DNA of 64,000 nt, taken from the NCBI GenBank assembly GCA_910588495.1, contig CAJUPU010000015.1:1-64000 (forward strand), written 5' to 3'. Under the pieces are notes generated by a model. It worked only from the letters and a program-made list of their open reading frames with translations, was not told where the DNA came from and did not search any database. The position numbers were made by a program, and so were the translations under genes. This DNA comes from an uncultured Oscillospiraceae bacterium. Lineage in GTDB: Bacteria; Bacillota; Clostridia; Oscillospirales; Oscillospiraceae. Shown in pieces: positions 16,030 through 24,796 of this stretch; position 1 is the stretch's first letter; every line of letters begins with the position of its first letter.

Positions 16030-16629
16030 TTACTTGGAGTACAACTCCACGATGAGGTTAACGGCCACGTCGAAGTCGATGTCGTCCCGCTGGGGCATGG
16101 CGATGACCCGGCCTTCCAGGGGGGCGTTCTTATTTTTCTCTAACCACTTGGGAGCGGCCACGAACCGGTCGTCCTCCACCATCTTCTTGAACTTGGCGGA
16201 GGAGCGGCTCTTGTCGCAAACGGCGATGACCTCGCCCTCCTTCACCAGGTAGGAGGGGATGTTCACCCGCTTGCCGTTGACGGTGAAGTGCCCGTGGTTC
16301 ACCAGCTGGCGGGCCTCGCGGCGGGTGGCGGCCAGGCCCAGGCGGAACACCACGTTGTCCAGCCGGCGCTCCAGCAGGGTCATCAGCTCGTCGCCGGTGT
16401 TGCCCTTCATGCGGGCGGCCTTCTCGTAGTAGGCGCGGAACTGACGCTCCAGCACGCCGTACACGAACTTGACCTTCTGCTTCTCGGTGAGCTGGAGCGC
16501 GTACTCGCTCTTCTTGGGGCGGCGCTGGGGGCCGGGGTTCCGGTTGGACTCCTTGTTCACCCCCATGACGGCGGGGGAGATGCCCAGCGTGCGGCAGCGC
16601 TTCAGGTAGGGCTGCATATTCTTAGCCAT
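16030..16629 (-). CDS. rpsD: 30S ribosomal protein S4
   Basis: A 199-residue S4 with the S4 RNA-binding domain (about 90-150, RRLDNVVFRLGLAATRREARQ with VNHGHFTVNGKRVNIPS). The N-terminus lacks the CxxC zinc knuckle found in some bacteria (MAKNMQPYLKRCRTLGISPAV). S4 nucleates 30S assembly on 16S rRNA. It lies in the alpha operon between rpsK and rpoA. Confidence 0.96.
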   Translation of the reverse strand: MAKNMQPYLKRCRTLGISPAVMGVNKESNRNPGPQRRPKKSEYALQLTEKQKVKFVYGVLERQFRAYYEKAARMKGNTGDELMTLLERRLDNVVFRLGLAATRREARQLVNHGHFTVNGKRVNIPSYLVKEGEVIAVCDKSRSSAKFKKMVEDDRFVAAPKWLEKNKNAPLEGRVIAMPQRDDIDFDVAVNLIVELYSK

Positions 16630-16650
16630 ATCGGTTTTCCTCCTTCCAGA

Positions 16651-17046
16651 TCAGACGCGGCGGCGCTTGGGCGGACGGCAGCCGTTGTGGGGCACGGGGG
16701 TCACGTCTTTGATGAGGGTGACCTCCAGGCCCACGGCCTGCAGCGCCCGGATGGCGGCCTCGCGGCCCTGGCCGGGACCCTTGACGTACACCTCCACGCT
16801 CTTCAGGCCGCACTGGTCGATGGCGGCGTTGGCGGCGGTCTCGGCGGCGGTCTGGGCGGCGTAGGGGGTGGACTTGCGGGAGCCCCGGAAGCCCATCTCG
16901 CCGGAGGAAGCCCAGGACAGGGCGTTGCCCTGCATATCGGTGACGGTGATCATGGTGTTGTTGAAGGAGGAGCGGATATGCACCTGACCCTTCTCCACGT
17001 TTTTGCGCTCGCGGCGGCGCTTGATGACTTTTTTGTTAGCAGCCAT
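16651..17046 (-). CDS. rpsK: 30S ribosomal protein S11
   Basis: 131 residues with the S11 hallmarks HIRSSFNNTMITVTDMQGN, GFRGSRKSTPYAAQ and a C-terminal PHNGCRPPKRRRV. S11 helps form the mRNA path of the platform. Separated from rpsM by 15 bases and from rpsD by 21. Confidence 0.97.
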   Translation of the reverse strand: MAANKKVIKRRRERKNVEKGQVHIRSSFNNTMITVTDMQGNALSWASSGEMGFRGSRKSTPYAAQTAAETAANAAIDQCGLKSVEVYVKGPGQGREAAIRALQAVGLEVTLIKDVTPVPHNGCRPPKRRRV

Positions 17047-17061
17047 GTGACTTATCCCTCC

Positions 17062-17430
17062 TTACTTCTTCTTGTTGGCCACGGTGCGCTTGGGCCCCTT
17101 GCGGGTGCGGGCGTTGGTCTTGGAGCGCTGCCCGCGGACGGGGAGGCCCTTGCGGTGGCGGATGCCCCGGTAGCAGCCGATCTCGGTCAGGCGCTTGATG
17201 TCCATCGCCACGTTGCGGCGCAGGTCGCCCTCCACGGTGTACTCGTGGCCGATGATCTCGCGCAGCTTGGCCTCCTCGGCGTCGGTGAGGTCCTTCACGC
17301 GAGTGTCGGGGCTGATGCCCGCCTCGTCCAGGATCTTCTTGGCGCTGGTGCGGCCAATGCCGTAAATATAGGTGAGCCCGATCTCGACTCGCTTCTCCTT
17401 CGGCAGATCGATGCCTGCAATACGTGCCAT
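17062..17430 (-). CDS. rpsM: 30S ribosomal protein S13
   Basis: 122 residues beginning MARIAGIDLPKEKRVEIGLTY, with a helix-two-turn-helix (GIGRTSAKKILDEAGI), the GCYRGIRHRKGLPVRGQRSK motif and a basic tail. S13 contacts the P-site tRNA and the large subunit. It starts the alpha-operon part after rpmJ. Confidence 0.97.
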   Translation of the reverse strand: MARIAGIDLPKEKRVEIGLTYIYGIGRTSAKKILDEAGISPDTRVKDLTDAEEAKLREIIGHEYTVEGDLRRNVAMDIKRLTEIGCYRGIRHRKGLPVRGQRSKTNARTRKGPKRTVANKKK

Positions 17431-17446
17431 ACTCTATGCCCCTCCT

Positions 17447-17560
17447 TTAACCTTGTCTCTGCTTGTGCTTGGGGTTCTCGCAAATGACCATGACTTTGCC
17501 CTTGCGCTTGATGATCTTGCACTTCTCGCACATGGGCTTGACAGACGGTCTGACTTTCAT
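17447..17560 (-). CDS. rpmJ: 50S ribosomal protein L36
   Basis: A 37-residue frame from ATG 17560 reads MKVRPSVKPMCEKCKIIKRK and continues to CENPKHKQRQG. The zinc-type ligands are CxxC, a later Cys and His, so this is the C+ (zinc-binding) paralogue. A good AGGAGG precedes the start. It is too short for most gene tracks but is in the conserved infA-rpmJ-rpsM order. Confidence 0.97.
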   Translation of the reverse strand: MKVRPSVKPMCEKCKIIKRKGKVMVICENPKHKQRQG

Positions 17561-17579
17561 ATCGTTTAACCTCCTGTTA

Positions 17580-17880
17580 AGACCTTGATGGCCCCTCGTC
17601 GGAGCAAGCTCCATATCCCTCGCTTCGTCGGAGCAAAGTCCACTCCATGGGAGATCCCCTTCGGGGCTTCCCCATTACGTTTCCTTGCTCCTCCTCTCCC
17701 CAAAAGCTATAGACCAGCTTTTGGGGACCCCATATTGGGGAAAGCTCGCTCATTCCGCTGCTCCTCCTCTCCAACCACGACCCGCTTCGCTGGGCTCGCG
17801 GTTGGGGCGGCCTGCGGCCGCCTCCCTACGGGGGACGGGAGCTTTACGGTCCCTTTCGGGGGCAAGGCCCCTTGAGGGAA
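17580..17880. repeat. 300-bp intergenic repeat element between infA and rpmJ
   Basis: The 349-base space 17561-17909 contains no gene. It carries GTCGGAGCAAAGTCC, CTTGCTCCTCCTCTCCCC followed by a hairpin (AAAAGCT...AGCTTTT), GGGGAAAGCTCGCTCATTCCGC and a second TGCTCCTCCTCTCC. Similar blocks occur at 30600-30720, 34122-34340 and, inverted, at 38555-38700. infA and rpmJ are normally nearly contiguous, so this is an insertion into the operon. Confidence 0.65.
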
Positions 17881-17909
17881 AAGCCTGTTCCCAACTCGGT
17901 CGTTGATGT

Positions 17910-18128
17910 TTACTTGGAACGCCAGGTGATGCGGCCTCGGGTCAGGTCGTAGGGCGACATCTGCACCGTGACCTTGTCGCCGGGCAGGATGCGGATGAAG
18001 TTCATCCGCAGCTTGCCGGAGATGTGTGCCAAAATGATGTGTCCATTTCCAATGTCCACATTGAACGTGGTGTTAGGCAGGGCCTCGGTGACGACGCCCT
18101 CCAACTCGATCATGTCGTCTTTTGCCAA
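17910..18128 (-). CDS. infA: translation initiation factor IF-1
   Basis: 72 residues, one S1/OB fold: MAKDDMIELEGVVTEALPN, then IGNGHIILAHISGKLRMNFI, RILPGDKVTV and the terminal YDLTRGRITWRSK. IF-1 occupies the ribosomal A site during initiation. It follows a KOW-domain gene at four bases. Confidence 0.97.
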   Translation of the reverse strand: MAKDDMIELEGVVTEALPNTTFNVDIGNGHIILAHISGKLRMNFIRILPGDKVTVQMSPYDLTRGRITWRSK

Positions 18129-18132
18129 AGCG

Positions 18133-18408
18133 TCATACCTCCAGTTGATCTCGCAACACGGCCAGCGCCCTTCTCAGCTGTTTGTCGCTGAGGGGCCGGC
18201 CCTGTCTCAGCTTCTCCGCGGCGGGGTGGCCGGGCGCGGGCAGGGGCTGCACATGGCGGGGCTTCTTGGCCTTGGGCCGGGCCAGCTTGCGCCGCTTGCC
18301 GTCGCACAGCAGCAGCCGCCCCTCCCCGTCCACGCCCACCACATAGAACAGCTCTCCCTTGTCCCGTCCGGCGGCCGCCCGGACGATCTGGCCTGTGGGG
18401 TCAGTCAT
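18133..18408 (-). CDS. KOW-domain RNA-binding protein (L14e-like)
   Basis: The 91-residue product opens with a KOW-type strand-loop (GQIVRAAAGRDKGELFYVVGV) and a basic middle (GKRRKLARPKAKKPRHVQPL). Such proteins are regularly encoded between map and infA in Clostridia and are annotated as L14e-like or KOW proteins. The start overlaps the map stop by eight bases. A role in ribosome or RNA binding is inferred from fold and position. Confidence 0.85.
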   Translation of the reverse strand: MTDPTGQIVRAAAGRDKGELFYVVGVDGEGRLLLCDGKRRKLARPKAKKPRHVQPLPAPGHPAAEKLRQGRPLSDKQLRRALAVLRDQLEV

Positions 18409-19174
18409 AGGCGCCGTCCTCGGTGACGGTGGTGATCTCGGGCCCCTCCTCGGTGATGAGGATGGTGTTCTCGTAGTGGGCCGCCAGGGAGCCGTCCACC
18501 GTCACGGTGGTCCAGCCGTCCTTGAGCACCTTCACGTGCCAGTCCCCGGCGCACACCATGGGCTCCACCGCGATGGCCATCCCCGGCTGGAGCCGGGCGC
18601 CGTGGCCGGCGGGGCCGAAGTTGGGCACCTCGGGGGCCTCGTGGAGCTTGGCGCCCACGCCGTGACCCACGAAGTCCCGGACCACGGAGCAGCCGTGCTT
18701 TTCCACATAGGTCTGGACGGCGTGGGAGATGTCGGACACCCGGCCGCCGGGCACGGCCTTCTCATAGCCCTCCCAGAAGCTCTGGCGGGTGACGTCGATC
18801 AGCCGCCGGGCCTCCTCGGAGATGGCCCCGCAGGGGTAGGTGGCGGCGCAGTCGCCGTGGAACCCGTCGATGACGGCCCCCACATCGATGCTGACGATGT
18901 CGCCCTCCCTGAGCACGATGCGCCGGGAGGGGATGCCGTGGATGACCACCTGGTTCACCGAGATGCACGCCGACCCGGAAAAGCCGCCGTACCCCAGGAA
19001 GGAGGGCTGGCCCCCCTTGCCCCGGATGAACCTGCGCACCGCGTCGTCGATCTCCTTGGTGGTGACGCCGGGGCGGACCATGCTGCCCGCCAGCGCCCTT
19101 GCCTGGGCGGTGACCCGCCCGGCCCGGCGCATGGCGTCCTGCTCCCTGGGGGACTTCAGCGTGATGAGCTCCAT
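18401..19174 (-). CDS. map: methionine aminopeptidase, type I
   Basis: 257 residues of the pita-bread fold. The five metal ligands are visible: two Asp in SIDVGAVIDGFHGDCAAT, His in GHGVGAKLHE, Glu in AVEPMV and Glu in LITEEGPEI. It removes initiator methionine from nascent proteins. No N-terminal SH3/zinc extension, so type Ia. Three bases separate it from adk. Confidence 0.96.
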   Translation of the reverse strand: MELITLKSPREQDAMRRAGRVTAQARALAGSMVRPGVTTKEIDDAVRRFIRGKGGQPSFLGYGGFSGSACISVNQVVIHGIPSRRIVLREGDIVSIDVGAVIDGFHGDCAATYPCGAISEEARRLIDVTRQSFWEGYEKAVPGGRVSDISHAVQTYVEKHGCSVVRDFVGHGVGAKLHEAPEVPNFGPAGHGARLQPGMAIAVEPMVCAGDWHVKVLKDGWTTVTVDGSLAAHYENTILITEEGPEITTVTEDGAYD

Positions 19175-19177
19175 GCC

Positions 19178-19810
19178 TCAGATCCCCAGTATGTCCGCGA
19201 TGGCCTGGGTGGTGGCCTCGATGGTGGGCTGGAAGGGGACGACCTTCAGGATGCCGCGGCTCTCATAGAACTCCTTGAGGGGCTCGGTCTGGCGGTGGTA
19301 GGTCTCCAGGCGGCTGAGCACGGTCTCCGGCTTGTCGTCCTCCCGCAGGGTGAGGGTGTTGCCGCAGTGGTCGCACACCCCCTCCTGCTTGGGGGGGGCG
19401 GCCTCCACATGGTAGGTGGCGCCGCACACCGGGCAGGAGCGCCGGCCGTACATCCGGTGGCAGATCTCCTGGTCGGAGACCTCGATGTCCAGCACGCAGT
19501 CGAACCGGACCCCCGCCTTCTCCAGGGCCTGGGCCTGGGCGATGGTGCGGGGCACCCCGTCCAGGATATAGCCCTTCTGGCAGTCGGCCTCCTCCAGCCG
19601 CTCGGCGATGATGCCGATGATGACCTCGTCGGGCACCAGCTTGCCCGCGTCCATGTAGCTCTGAGCCTGGAGTCCCACGCTCGTGCGGTTCTTCACCGCC
19701 GAGCGCAGGATGTTGCCGGTGGAAATGGTGGGCACGCCCAGCCGCTCGCTGAGGATGGCGGCCTGGGTGCCCTTCCCGGCGCCGGGGGCGCCGAACATGA
19801 TCAGTCTCAT
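19178..19810 (-). CDS. adk: adenylate kinase
   Basis: I chose ATG 19810 (GGAGG upstream, MRLIMFGAPGAGKGT) over the earlier in-frame start that overlaps secY. The P-loop is GAPGAGKGT (residues 7-15). The LID carries a structural zinc site of four cysteines (CPVCGATYH and CDHCG), common in Gram-positive enzymes. DGVPRT and the arginines of the core are present. 210 residues. Converts AMP and ATP to two ADP. Confidence 0.96.
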   Translation of the reverse strand: MRLIMFGAPGAGKGTQAAILSERLGVPTISTGNILRSAVKNRTSVGLQAQSYMDAGKLVPDEVIIGIIAERLEEADCQKGYILDGVPRTIAQAQALEKAGVRFDCVLDIEVSDQEICHRMYGRRSCPVCGATYHVEAAPPKQEGVCDHCGNTLTLREDDKPETVLSRLETYHRQTEPLKEFYESRGILKVVPFQPTIEATTQAIADILGI

Positions 19811-19826
19811 GGCTCTGCCTCCGCGT

Positions 19827-21176
19827 TCACTCAAGGAAGCCCTTGTAGTGGCGCATCATGAGCTGGGCCTCCAGGGCCTTGACGGTCTCCAGGGCCACGC
19901 CCACCACGATGATCACGGAGGTGCCGCCGATGGCCAGGCTCTGGCCCGCGCTGCTCTTGGCGGCCATCATGATGTTGCCCACGATGGTGGGCAGCAGGGC
20001 CACCACGGCCAGATACAGCGCGCCGAACATGGTGATGCGGGACACCACCTTGCTGAGGAAGTCGCTGGTGGGCTTGCCCGGGCGGAAGCCGGGGATGAAC
20101 CCGCCGTTCTTCTTCAGGTTGTTGGCCACCTCAACGGGGTTGAACTGGATGGTGTTGTAGAAATAGCTGAACATGACGATCAGCAGGAAATAGACGATGC
20201 AGTAGGGCAGGCCCCTGGTGTCGAAGATGCTCAGGAACGTGTGCCAGCCGCTGCCCTCGGTCTGGGCGGAGGGCACGAACATGCCGATGGTGGCGGGGAT
20301 GGACGCGATGGACTGGGCGAAGATGATGGGCAGCACGCCGGACATGTTCACCTTGATGGGCAGGTGGCTGGACTGGCCGCCGTACATCTTCCGGCCCACC
20401 ACCCGCTTGGCGTACTGCACGGGGATGCGCCGCTCGGAGTTGTCCATGAACACGATGAAGGCCACCAGCAGCAGCATACCGCCCACGATGAGCAGGATGA
20501 AGGCGGGGTGGAGCACCATGGCGCTCTTGGGGTCGGCGCCGTTCATCCAGCCCAGCACGCCCAGGTAGATGCTGTACACCATGTTGGGCACCCGGCCCAC
20601 GATGCCGGCGAACAGGATGATGGAGATGCCGTTGCCGATGCCGAACTCGGTGATCTGCTCGCCCAGCCACATCAGGAAGGCGGAGCCGGCCACGAAGGCG
20701 GCGATGATCACCAGCGCGGGCCACACGCCCTTGGCGGTGAGCAGGTCCTGGCCGCCGAAGCTGTTGGCCCGGATGAAGGTGTAGTAACCGAAGGCCTGGA
20801 TCAGGGCGATGGCCACGGTGGCGTACCGGGTGATGGCGGCCAGCTTCTTCTTGCCCTCCTCGCCGCCCTCCTTCTGCAGCCGCTCCAGAGCGGGGATGGC
20901 GATGGTCAGCAGCTGGATGATGATGGAGCTGTTGATATAGGGCTGGATGGACAGGGCGAACACCGTGGCTTGGGAGAAGGCGTCGCCGCTCATCACGTTG
21001 AGCAGCCCGAAGATGCTGGCGGACTGGCCCTGGATATACTGACTGAGCAGATCCGTGTTGATGAAGGGCACCGGGATGGCGGAACCCACCCGGAAGATCA
21101 GCAGGGCGAACACGGTGAACAGCAGCTTATTGCGCAGCTCCGCCACCTTCCAGGCGTTGCGGATGGTCTGGATCAT
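19827..21176 (-). CDS. secY: protein translocase subunit SecY
   Basis: 449 residues with ten hydrophobic segments. The signature FRVGSAIPVPFI at helix 1, the plug region after it, and NPVEVANNLKKNGGFIPGFRPG in the C5 cytoplasmic region are all visible. It forms the SecYEG channel. Its start is one base after the rplO stop, so the genes are coupled. Confidence 0.97.
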   Translation of the reverse strand: MIQTIRNAWKVAELRNKLLFTVFALLIFRVGSAIPVPFINTDLLSQYIQGQSASIFGLLNVMSGDAFSQATVFALSIQPYINSSIIIQLLTIAIPALERLQKEGGEEGKKKLAAITRYATVAIALIQAFGYYTFIRANSFGGQDLLTAKGVWPALVIIAAFVAGSAFLMWLGEQITEFGIGNGISIILFAGIVGRVPNMVYSIYLGVLGWMNGADPKSAMVLHPAFILLIVGGMLLLVAFIVFMDNSERRIPVQYAKRVVGRKMYGGQSSHLPIKVNMSGVLPIIFAQSIASIPATIGMFVPSAQTEGSGWHTFLSIFDTRGLPYCIVYFLLIVMFSYFYNTIQFNPVEVANNLKKNGGFIPGFRPGKPTSDFLSKVVSRITMFGALYLAVVALLPTIVGNIMMAAKSSAGQSLAIGGTSVIIVVGVALETVKALEAQLMMRHYKGFLE

Positions 21177-21177
21177 G

Positions 21178-21618
21178 TCAGATCACCTCCGCCGTGCCGC
21201 CCGCCTTTTCGATCTTCTCTTTGGCCGAGGCCGAGAACGCGGAGGCACGGACCGTGAGCTTCTTCGTCAGCTCCCCGTTGCCCAGGATCTTGACGCCGTA
21301 CTCACACTTGGAAATGATACCCTTTTCCAGCAGGTCGCAAACATTGACCACGGCGCCGTCGTCGAACTTGTTCAGGGAGGACACGTTAATGGCCTCCAGC
21401 CGCTTGGCGAAGATGTTGTGGAAGCCCCGCTTGGGCAGGCGGCGGGCCAGAGGCATCTGGCCGCCCTCGAACCCGACGCGGACGCCGCCGCCGGAACGGG
21501 CCCACTGGCCCTTGTGGCCCCGGCCGGCGGTCTTGCCGTTACCGGAACCGGCGCCCCGGCCCTTGCGGTAGGCCTTGGTGTTGGAGCCGGGGGCGGGGGA
21601 AAGTTCATGCAGATTCAT
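21178..21618 (-). CDS. rplO: 50S ribosomal protein L15
   Basis: 146 residues: MNLHELSPAPGSNTKAYRKG, a glycine/arginine-rich N-terminal arm (GAGSGNGKTAGRGHKGQ), then the globular part ending in KAGGTAEVI. L15 is a late 50S assembly protein. In the usual rpmD-rplO-secY order. Confidence 0.97.
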   Translation of the reverse strand: MNLHELSPAPGSNTKAYRKGRGAGSGNGKTAGRGHKGQWARSGGGVRVGFEGGQMPLARRLPKRGFHNIFAKRLEAINVSSLNKFDDGAVVNVCDLLEKGIISKCEYGVKILGNGELTKKLTVRASAFSASAKEKIEKAGGTAEVI

Positions 21619-21634
21619 GTCGTGCGCCTCCTCG

Positions 21635-21820
21635 TTAGTTTTCCTCGGACACCTGGAGCAGGTAGCCGATGTGGGCGATCTTGCCCCGGGTAGCCTCGTT
21701 GTCGGGCTGCACGGTGGTGTCGCCGATCTTGCGCAGGCCCAGGGCCTCGGCGGTGGCCTTATGCTTGGCCAGGCGGCCGTTCAGGCTCTTGACGAGCTTG
21801 ATGTTGATCGTTTTAGCCAT
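21635..21820 (-). CDS. rpmD: 50S ribosomal protein L30
   Basis: 61 residues from ATG 21820: MAKTINIKLVKSLNGRLAKH, then LGLRKIGDTTVQPDN and a C-terminal IGYLLQVSEEN. The size and the LRKIGDTT motif define L30. A GAGGAGG-type site precedes the start. Confidence 0.96.
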   Translation of the reverse strand: MAKTINIKLVKSLNGRLAKHKATAEALGLRKIGDTTVQPDNEATRGKIAHIGYLLQVSEEN

Positions 21821-21834
21821 TGTCTCGAGCCTCC

Positions 21835-22335
21835 TCAACCTAAGATCTCGTCCACGCTCTTGCCGCGGATCTTCGCGACCTGGGCGGGGCTGCGCAGGGA
21901 CTTGAGCCCCTCCATGGTGGCGGCCACCACGTTCTGGGGGTTGTTGGTGCGCAGGCACTTGGCGCGGATATCGGCCACGCCCACGGCCTCCATGACGGCG
22001 CGCACCGGGCCGCCGGCGATGATGCCGGTGCCCTTGGACGCGGGCTTGAGGAGGACGCGGCCGGCGCCGAACTCGCCGATGACCTCGTGGGGGATGGTGG
22101 TGCCGGACAGGGTGATGGTCACCATGTTCTTCTTGGCGTCCTCGATGCCCTTGCGGATGGCCTCGGCCACCTCGGCGGCCTTGCCCAGGCCGAAGCCCAC
22201 CCGGCCCTTCTCATCGCCGACCACCATCAGCGCGGAGAACTTGGCCACACGGCCGCCCTTGACGGTCTTGGAAACGCGGTTCAGGTATACCATCTTCTCC
22301 ACGAACTCTTTGGGTTCTCTTTCAAAACGAGCCAT
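21835..22335 (-). CDS. rpsE: 30S ribosomal protein S5
   Basis: 166 residues. The dsRNA-binding N-domain (EFVEKMVYLNRVSKTVKGGR, FSALMVVGDEKGRVGFGLGKA) and the C-domain (GAGRVLLKPASKGTGIIAGG) are complete. S5 takes part in decoding fidelity. Confidence 0.97.
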   Translation of the reverse strand: MARFEREPKEFVEKMVYLNRVSKTVKGGRVAKFSALMVVGDEKGRVGFGLGKAAEVAEAIRKGIEDAKKNMVTITLSGTTIPHEVIGEFGAGRVLLKPASKGTGIIAGGPVRAVMEAVGVADIRAKCLRTNNPQNVVAATMEGLKSLRSPAQVAKIRGKSVDEILG

Positions 22336-22352
22336 TCTTGTTTCCTCCTCCC

Positions 22353-22712
22353 TTAGAACTGCAGGCCGCCCTCGCGGGCGCCCTCGGCCAGAGCCTTCAC
22401 GCGGCCGTGGTACAGGTAGCCGCCGCGGTCAAAGACCACGGCCTCGATGCCCTTGTCCTTGGCGCGCTGGGCGATGGCCTCGCCCACCTTCTTGGCCGCT
22501 TCGCAATTGCTGCCGGGGCCCTCGAAGCCCTTCTCCTGGGAAGAAGCGGAGACCAGGGTGACGCCGCGGGTATCGTCGATGATCTGGGCGTAGATGTTGG
22601 TCTCGCTGCGGAACACGTTCAGGCGGGGACGCTCGGGGGTGCCGGACACCTTTCCGCGAACGCGCTTATGACGGTGCAGGCGCTGGGCCTTGGTATTGGG
22701 ACGATTGATCAT
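22353..22712 (-). CDS. rplR: 50S ribosomal protein L18
   Basis: ATG 22712 lies ten bases after GGAGG; an in-frame GTG three codons earlier abuts the ribosome site and is rejected. 119 residues with RHKRVRGKVSGTPERPRLNV, IYAQIIDD and FDRGGYLYHGRVKALAEGAR. L18 binds 5S rRNA. Confidence 0.97.
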   Translation of the reverse strand: MINRPNTKAQRLHRHKRVRGKVSGTPERPRLNVFRSETNIYAQIIDDTRGVTLVSASSQEKGFEGPGSNCEAAKKVGEAIAQRAKDKGIEAVVFDRGGYLYHGRVKALAEGAREGGLQF

Positions 22713-22730
22713 GATCGGCACACCTCCTTC

Positions 22731-23276
22731 TTATTTCTTCACGCCGGTCTTACCGACCTTGCGGCGGATGACCTCGTCAGAGTACTTGATGCCCTTGCCC
22801 TTATAGGGCTCGGGGGGACGCTTCTCGCGCACTTCGGCGGCGAACTGGCCCACCAGCTGCTTGTCGAAGCCGGAGACCACGATCTGGTTGGCGCTGGGGG
22901 TCTCCACGGTGATGCCCGCGGGGGCCTCCATGATGACCTGATGGGAGAAGCCCAGGTTCATCACCAGCTTGCCGCCCTCCATGGCCACGCGGTAGCCCAC
23001 GCCGTTGACGTCCAGGGTCTTTTTGAAACCCTCGGTGACGCCCACCACCATGTTGTGCAGCAGGGTGCGGGTGAGCCCGTGCAGGGAGCGGTTCTCCTTC
23101 AGGTCGTTGGGACGGGTGACGCGCAGCTCGGCCCCCTCCTGCTCGATGGTCATATTGGGGTGCAGCTGCTGGGTGAGGGTGCCCTTGGGGCCCTTCACGG
23201 TGACGAGGTTGTTGTCCTCGATCTTGATCTCCACGCCGGCGGGAACGGCGATAGGAGCTCTGCCAATTCTAGACAT
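22731..23276 (-). CDS. rplF: 50S ribosomal protein L6
   Basis: 181 residues from ATG 23276 (MSRIGRAPIAVPAGVEI). Two homologous L6 folds are present; KRPPEPYKGKGIKYSDEVIR near the C-terminus is the family signature. The upstream open frame belongs to rpsH shadow sequence and is ignored. Confidence 0.97.
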   Translation of the reverse strand: MSRIGRAPIAVPAGVEIKIEDNNLVTVKGPKGTLTQQLHPNMTIEQEGAELRVTRPNDLKENRSLHGLTRTLLHNMVVGVTEGFKKTLDVNGVGYRVAMEGGKLVMNLGFSHQVIMEAPAGITVETPSANQIVVSGFDKQLVGQFAAEVREKRPPEPYKGKGIKYSDEVIRRKVGKTGVKK

Positions 23277-23290
23277 TCCTATGACCCTCC

Positions 23291-23692
23291 TTACCAGACG
23301 AATGCCAGGACTTCGCCGCCGACATGGGCTTCGCGGGCCTTCTTGTCGGTCATGACGCCCTTGGACGTGGACACGATGGCGATGCCCAGGCCGCGCAGCA
23401 CCCGGGGCAGCTCCTCGGCGCCGGCGTAGACGCGCAGGCCGGGCTTGGACACCCGGCGCAGGCCGGTGATGACCTTCTCCTTGCCGGGCTGGACATACTT
23501 CAAGGTGATGCGGATGACGCCCTGGGTCCCGTCGCTGATGGTCTGGAAGTTCTTGATATAGCCCTCGTCCAGCAGGATCTGGGCGATGGCCTTCTTCATG
23601 TTGGAAGCGGGGACGTCCACGGTGTCGTGCTTTGCGTTGCTCGCGTTGCGGATGCGGGTGAGCATATCCGCAATGGGATCGGTGATCTGCAT
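23291..23692 (-). CDS. rpsH: 30S ribosomal protein S8
   Basis: 133 residues: MQITDPIADMLTRIRNASNA at the start and the C-terminal GIAIVSTSKGVMTDKKARE signature. S8 binds helix 21 of 16S rRNA and in many bacteria represses the spc operon. Preceded by an unusual 319-base spacer. Confidence 0.97.
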   Translation of the reverse strand: MQITDPIADMLTRIRNASNAKHDTVDVPASNMKKAIAQILLDEGYIKNFQTISDGTQGVIRITLKYVQPGKEKVITGLRRVSKPGLRVYAGAEELPRVLRGLGIAIVSTSKGVMTDKKAREAHVGGEVLAFVW

Positions 23693-23736
23693 GTGACTTT
23701 ACCTCCTTTAAGATTACCAGAAAGCATTCAAATGAG

Positions 23737-23805
23737 CGCTTTGTTGTCACGCCCCGCCTGTTCACGACGGCTCGGACGCTTCTGGTGGAGACGGAAAGGT
23801 ATCGG
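23737..23805. repeat. intergenic repeat element between rpsZ and rpsH
   Basis: The space 23693-24011 has no gene. Within it TTGTTGTCACGCCCCGCCTG and TTCACGACGGCTCGGACGCTTCT closely match 30497-30533 and 4757-4783. A second part (23900-24000) has the inverted repeat GGCGGGAG...CTCCCGCC (23913-23935) and a GGCCGGCGGGCCGGCC palindrome (23980-23995). Confidence 0.6.
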
Positions 23806-24011
23806 GAGTTAGGCATCGTCTCCCGACCTGTTGTCCGCCTTTTCCCTCGCTGGGGGTCCTTGATGGGGCACTTTTTGCCGGATCTTGTAAGTGCCATATA
23901 ACAGGCCCATAGGCGGGAGCCATAAAACTCCCGCCTCTGGACGAGTTACCGGACTGTATCGTTTCGCCGGACGAAGCTGGCCGGCGGGCCGGCCCCGCGG
24001 CAAAACGAGCC

Positions 24012-24197
24012 TTACCAGGACGCTTTCTTCACGCCCGGGATCTCGCCCTTATAGGCCAGTTCCCGGAAGCAGATACGGCAGATGCCGTAGTTGCGCAGGT
24101 AGGCGTGGGGGCGGCCGCAGATCTTGCAGCGGTTGTAGCGGCGGCTGGAGAACTTGGGCTCAGCCTGCTGCTTGTTGATCATGGACTTCTTGGCCAT
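24012..24197 (-). CDS. rpsZ: 30S ribosomal protein S14, type Z (zinc-binding)
   Basis: 61 residues with the four zinc ligands CKICGRPH and CRICFREL, which mark the short C+ form of S14 (RpsZ). It starts MAKKSMINKQQ and ends GVKKASW. Located between rplE and rpsH as normal. Confidence 0.96.
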   Translation of the reverse strand: MAKKSMINKQQAEPKFSSRRYNRCKICGRPHAYLRNYGICRICFRELAYKGEIPGVKKASW

Positions 24198-24216
24198 AGC
24201 TTGTTCCCTTCCTCTC

Positions 24217-24777
24217 TCAGCCGTTGGTGGTGAACGGGGCGCCCAGCAGCGTCAGCAGCTCCTTGGCCTCCTCGTCGGTCTTGGCGGTGGTGCAGATGAC
24301 CACATCCATGCCCCGGATCTTGTCGATCTTGTCGTAATCGATCTCGGGGAAGATCAGCTGCTCCTTCAGGCCCAGGGCGTAGTTGCCCCGGCCGTCGAAG
24401 GCGTTGGGATTGATGCCCCGGAAGTCGCGGACGCGGGGCAGGGCCACGTTGAACAGCCGGTCCATGAACTCCCACATCTTGTCCTGGCGCAGGGTGACCT
24501 TGGCGCCGATGGGCATATCCTTGCGGATCTTGAAGTTGGCGATGGGCTTCTTGGTCTTGGTGATGATGGGCTTCTGGCCGGTGATGGCGGTCAGGTCGGC
24601 CACCACGCTGTCCAGCACCTTCACATTGTCCTTGGCCTCGCCGCAGCCGCAGTTGACCACGATCTTGGCGATCCGGGGGATCTCCATGGTGGACTTGTAG
24701 CCGAACTTCTGCATGAGGGCAGGAGCCACGTCGGCGGCGTACTTCGCCTTCAGGTTAGGCACTTTTTTCTCAGCCAT
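24217..24777 (-). CDS. rplE: 50S ribosomal protein L5
   Basis: 186 residues. RIAKIVVNCGCGEAKDN, ITGQKPIITKTKKPIANFKIR and GMDVVICTTAKTDEEAKELL are L5 hallmarks. L5 contacts 5S rRNA and P-site tRNA. The N-terminus (MAEKKVPNLKAKYAADV) is a few residues longer than the E. coli form. Confidence 0.97.
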   Translation of the reverse strand: MAEKKVPNLKAKYAADVAPALMQKFGYKSTMEIPRIAKIVVNCGCGEAKDNVKVLDSVVADLTAITGQKPIITKTKKPIANFKIRKDMPIGAKVTLRQDKMWEFMDRLFNVALPRVRDFRGINPNAFDGRGNYALGLKEQLIFPEIDYDKIDKIRGMDVVICTTAKTDEEAKELLTLLGAPFTTNG

Positions 24778-24796
24778 GTGTTGCGCTCCTCCTCTC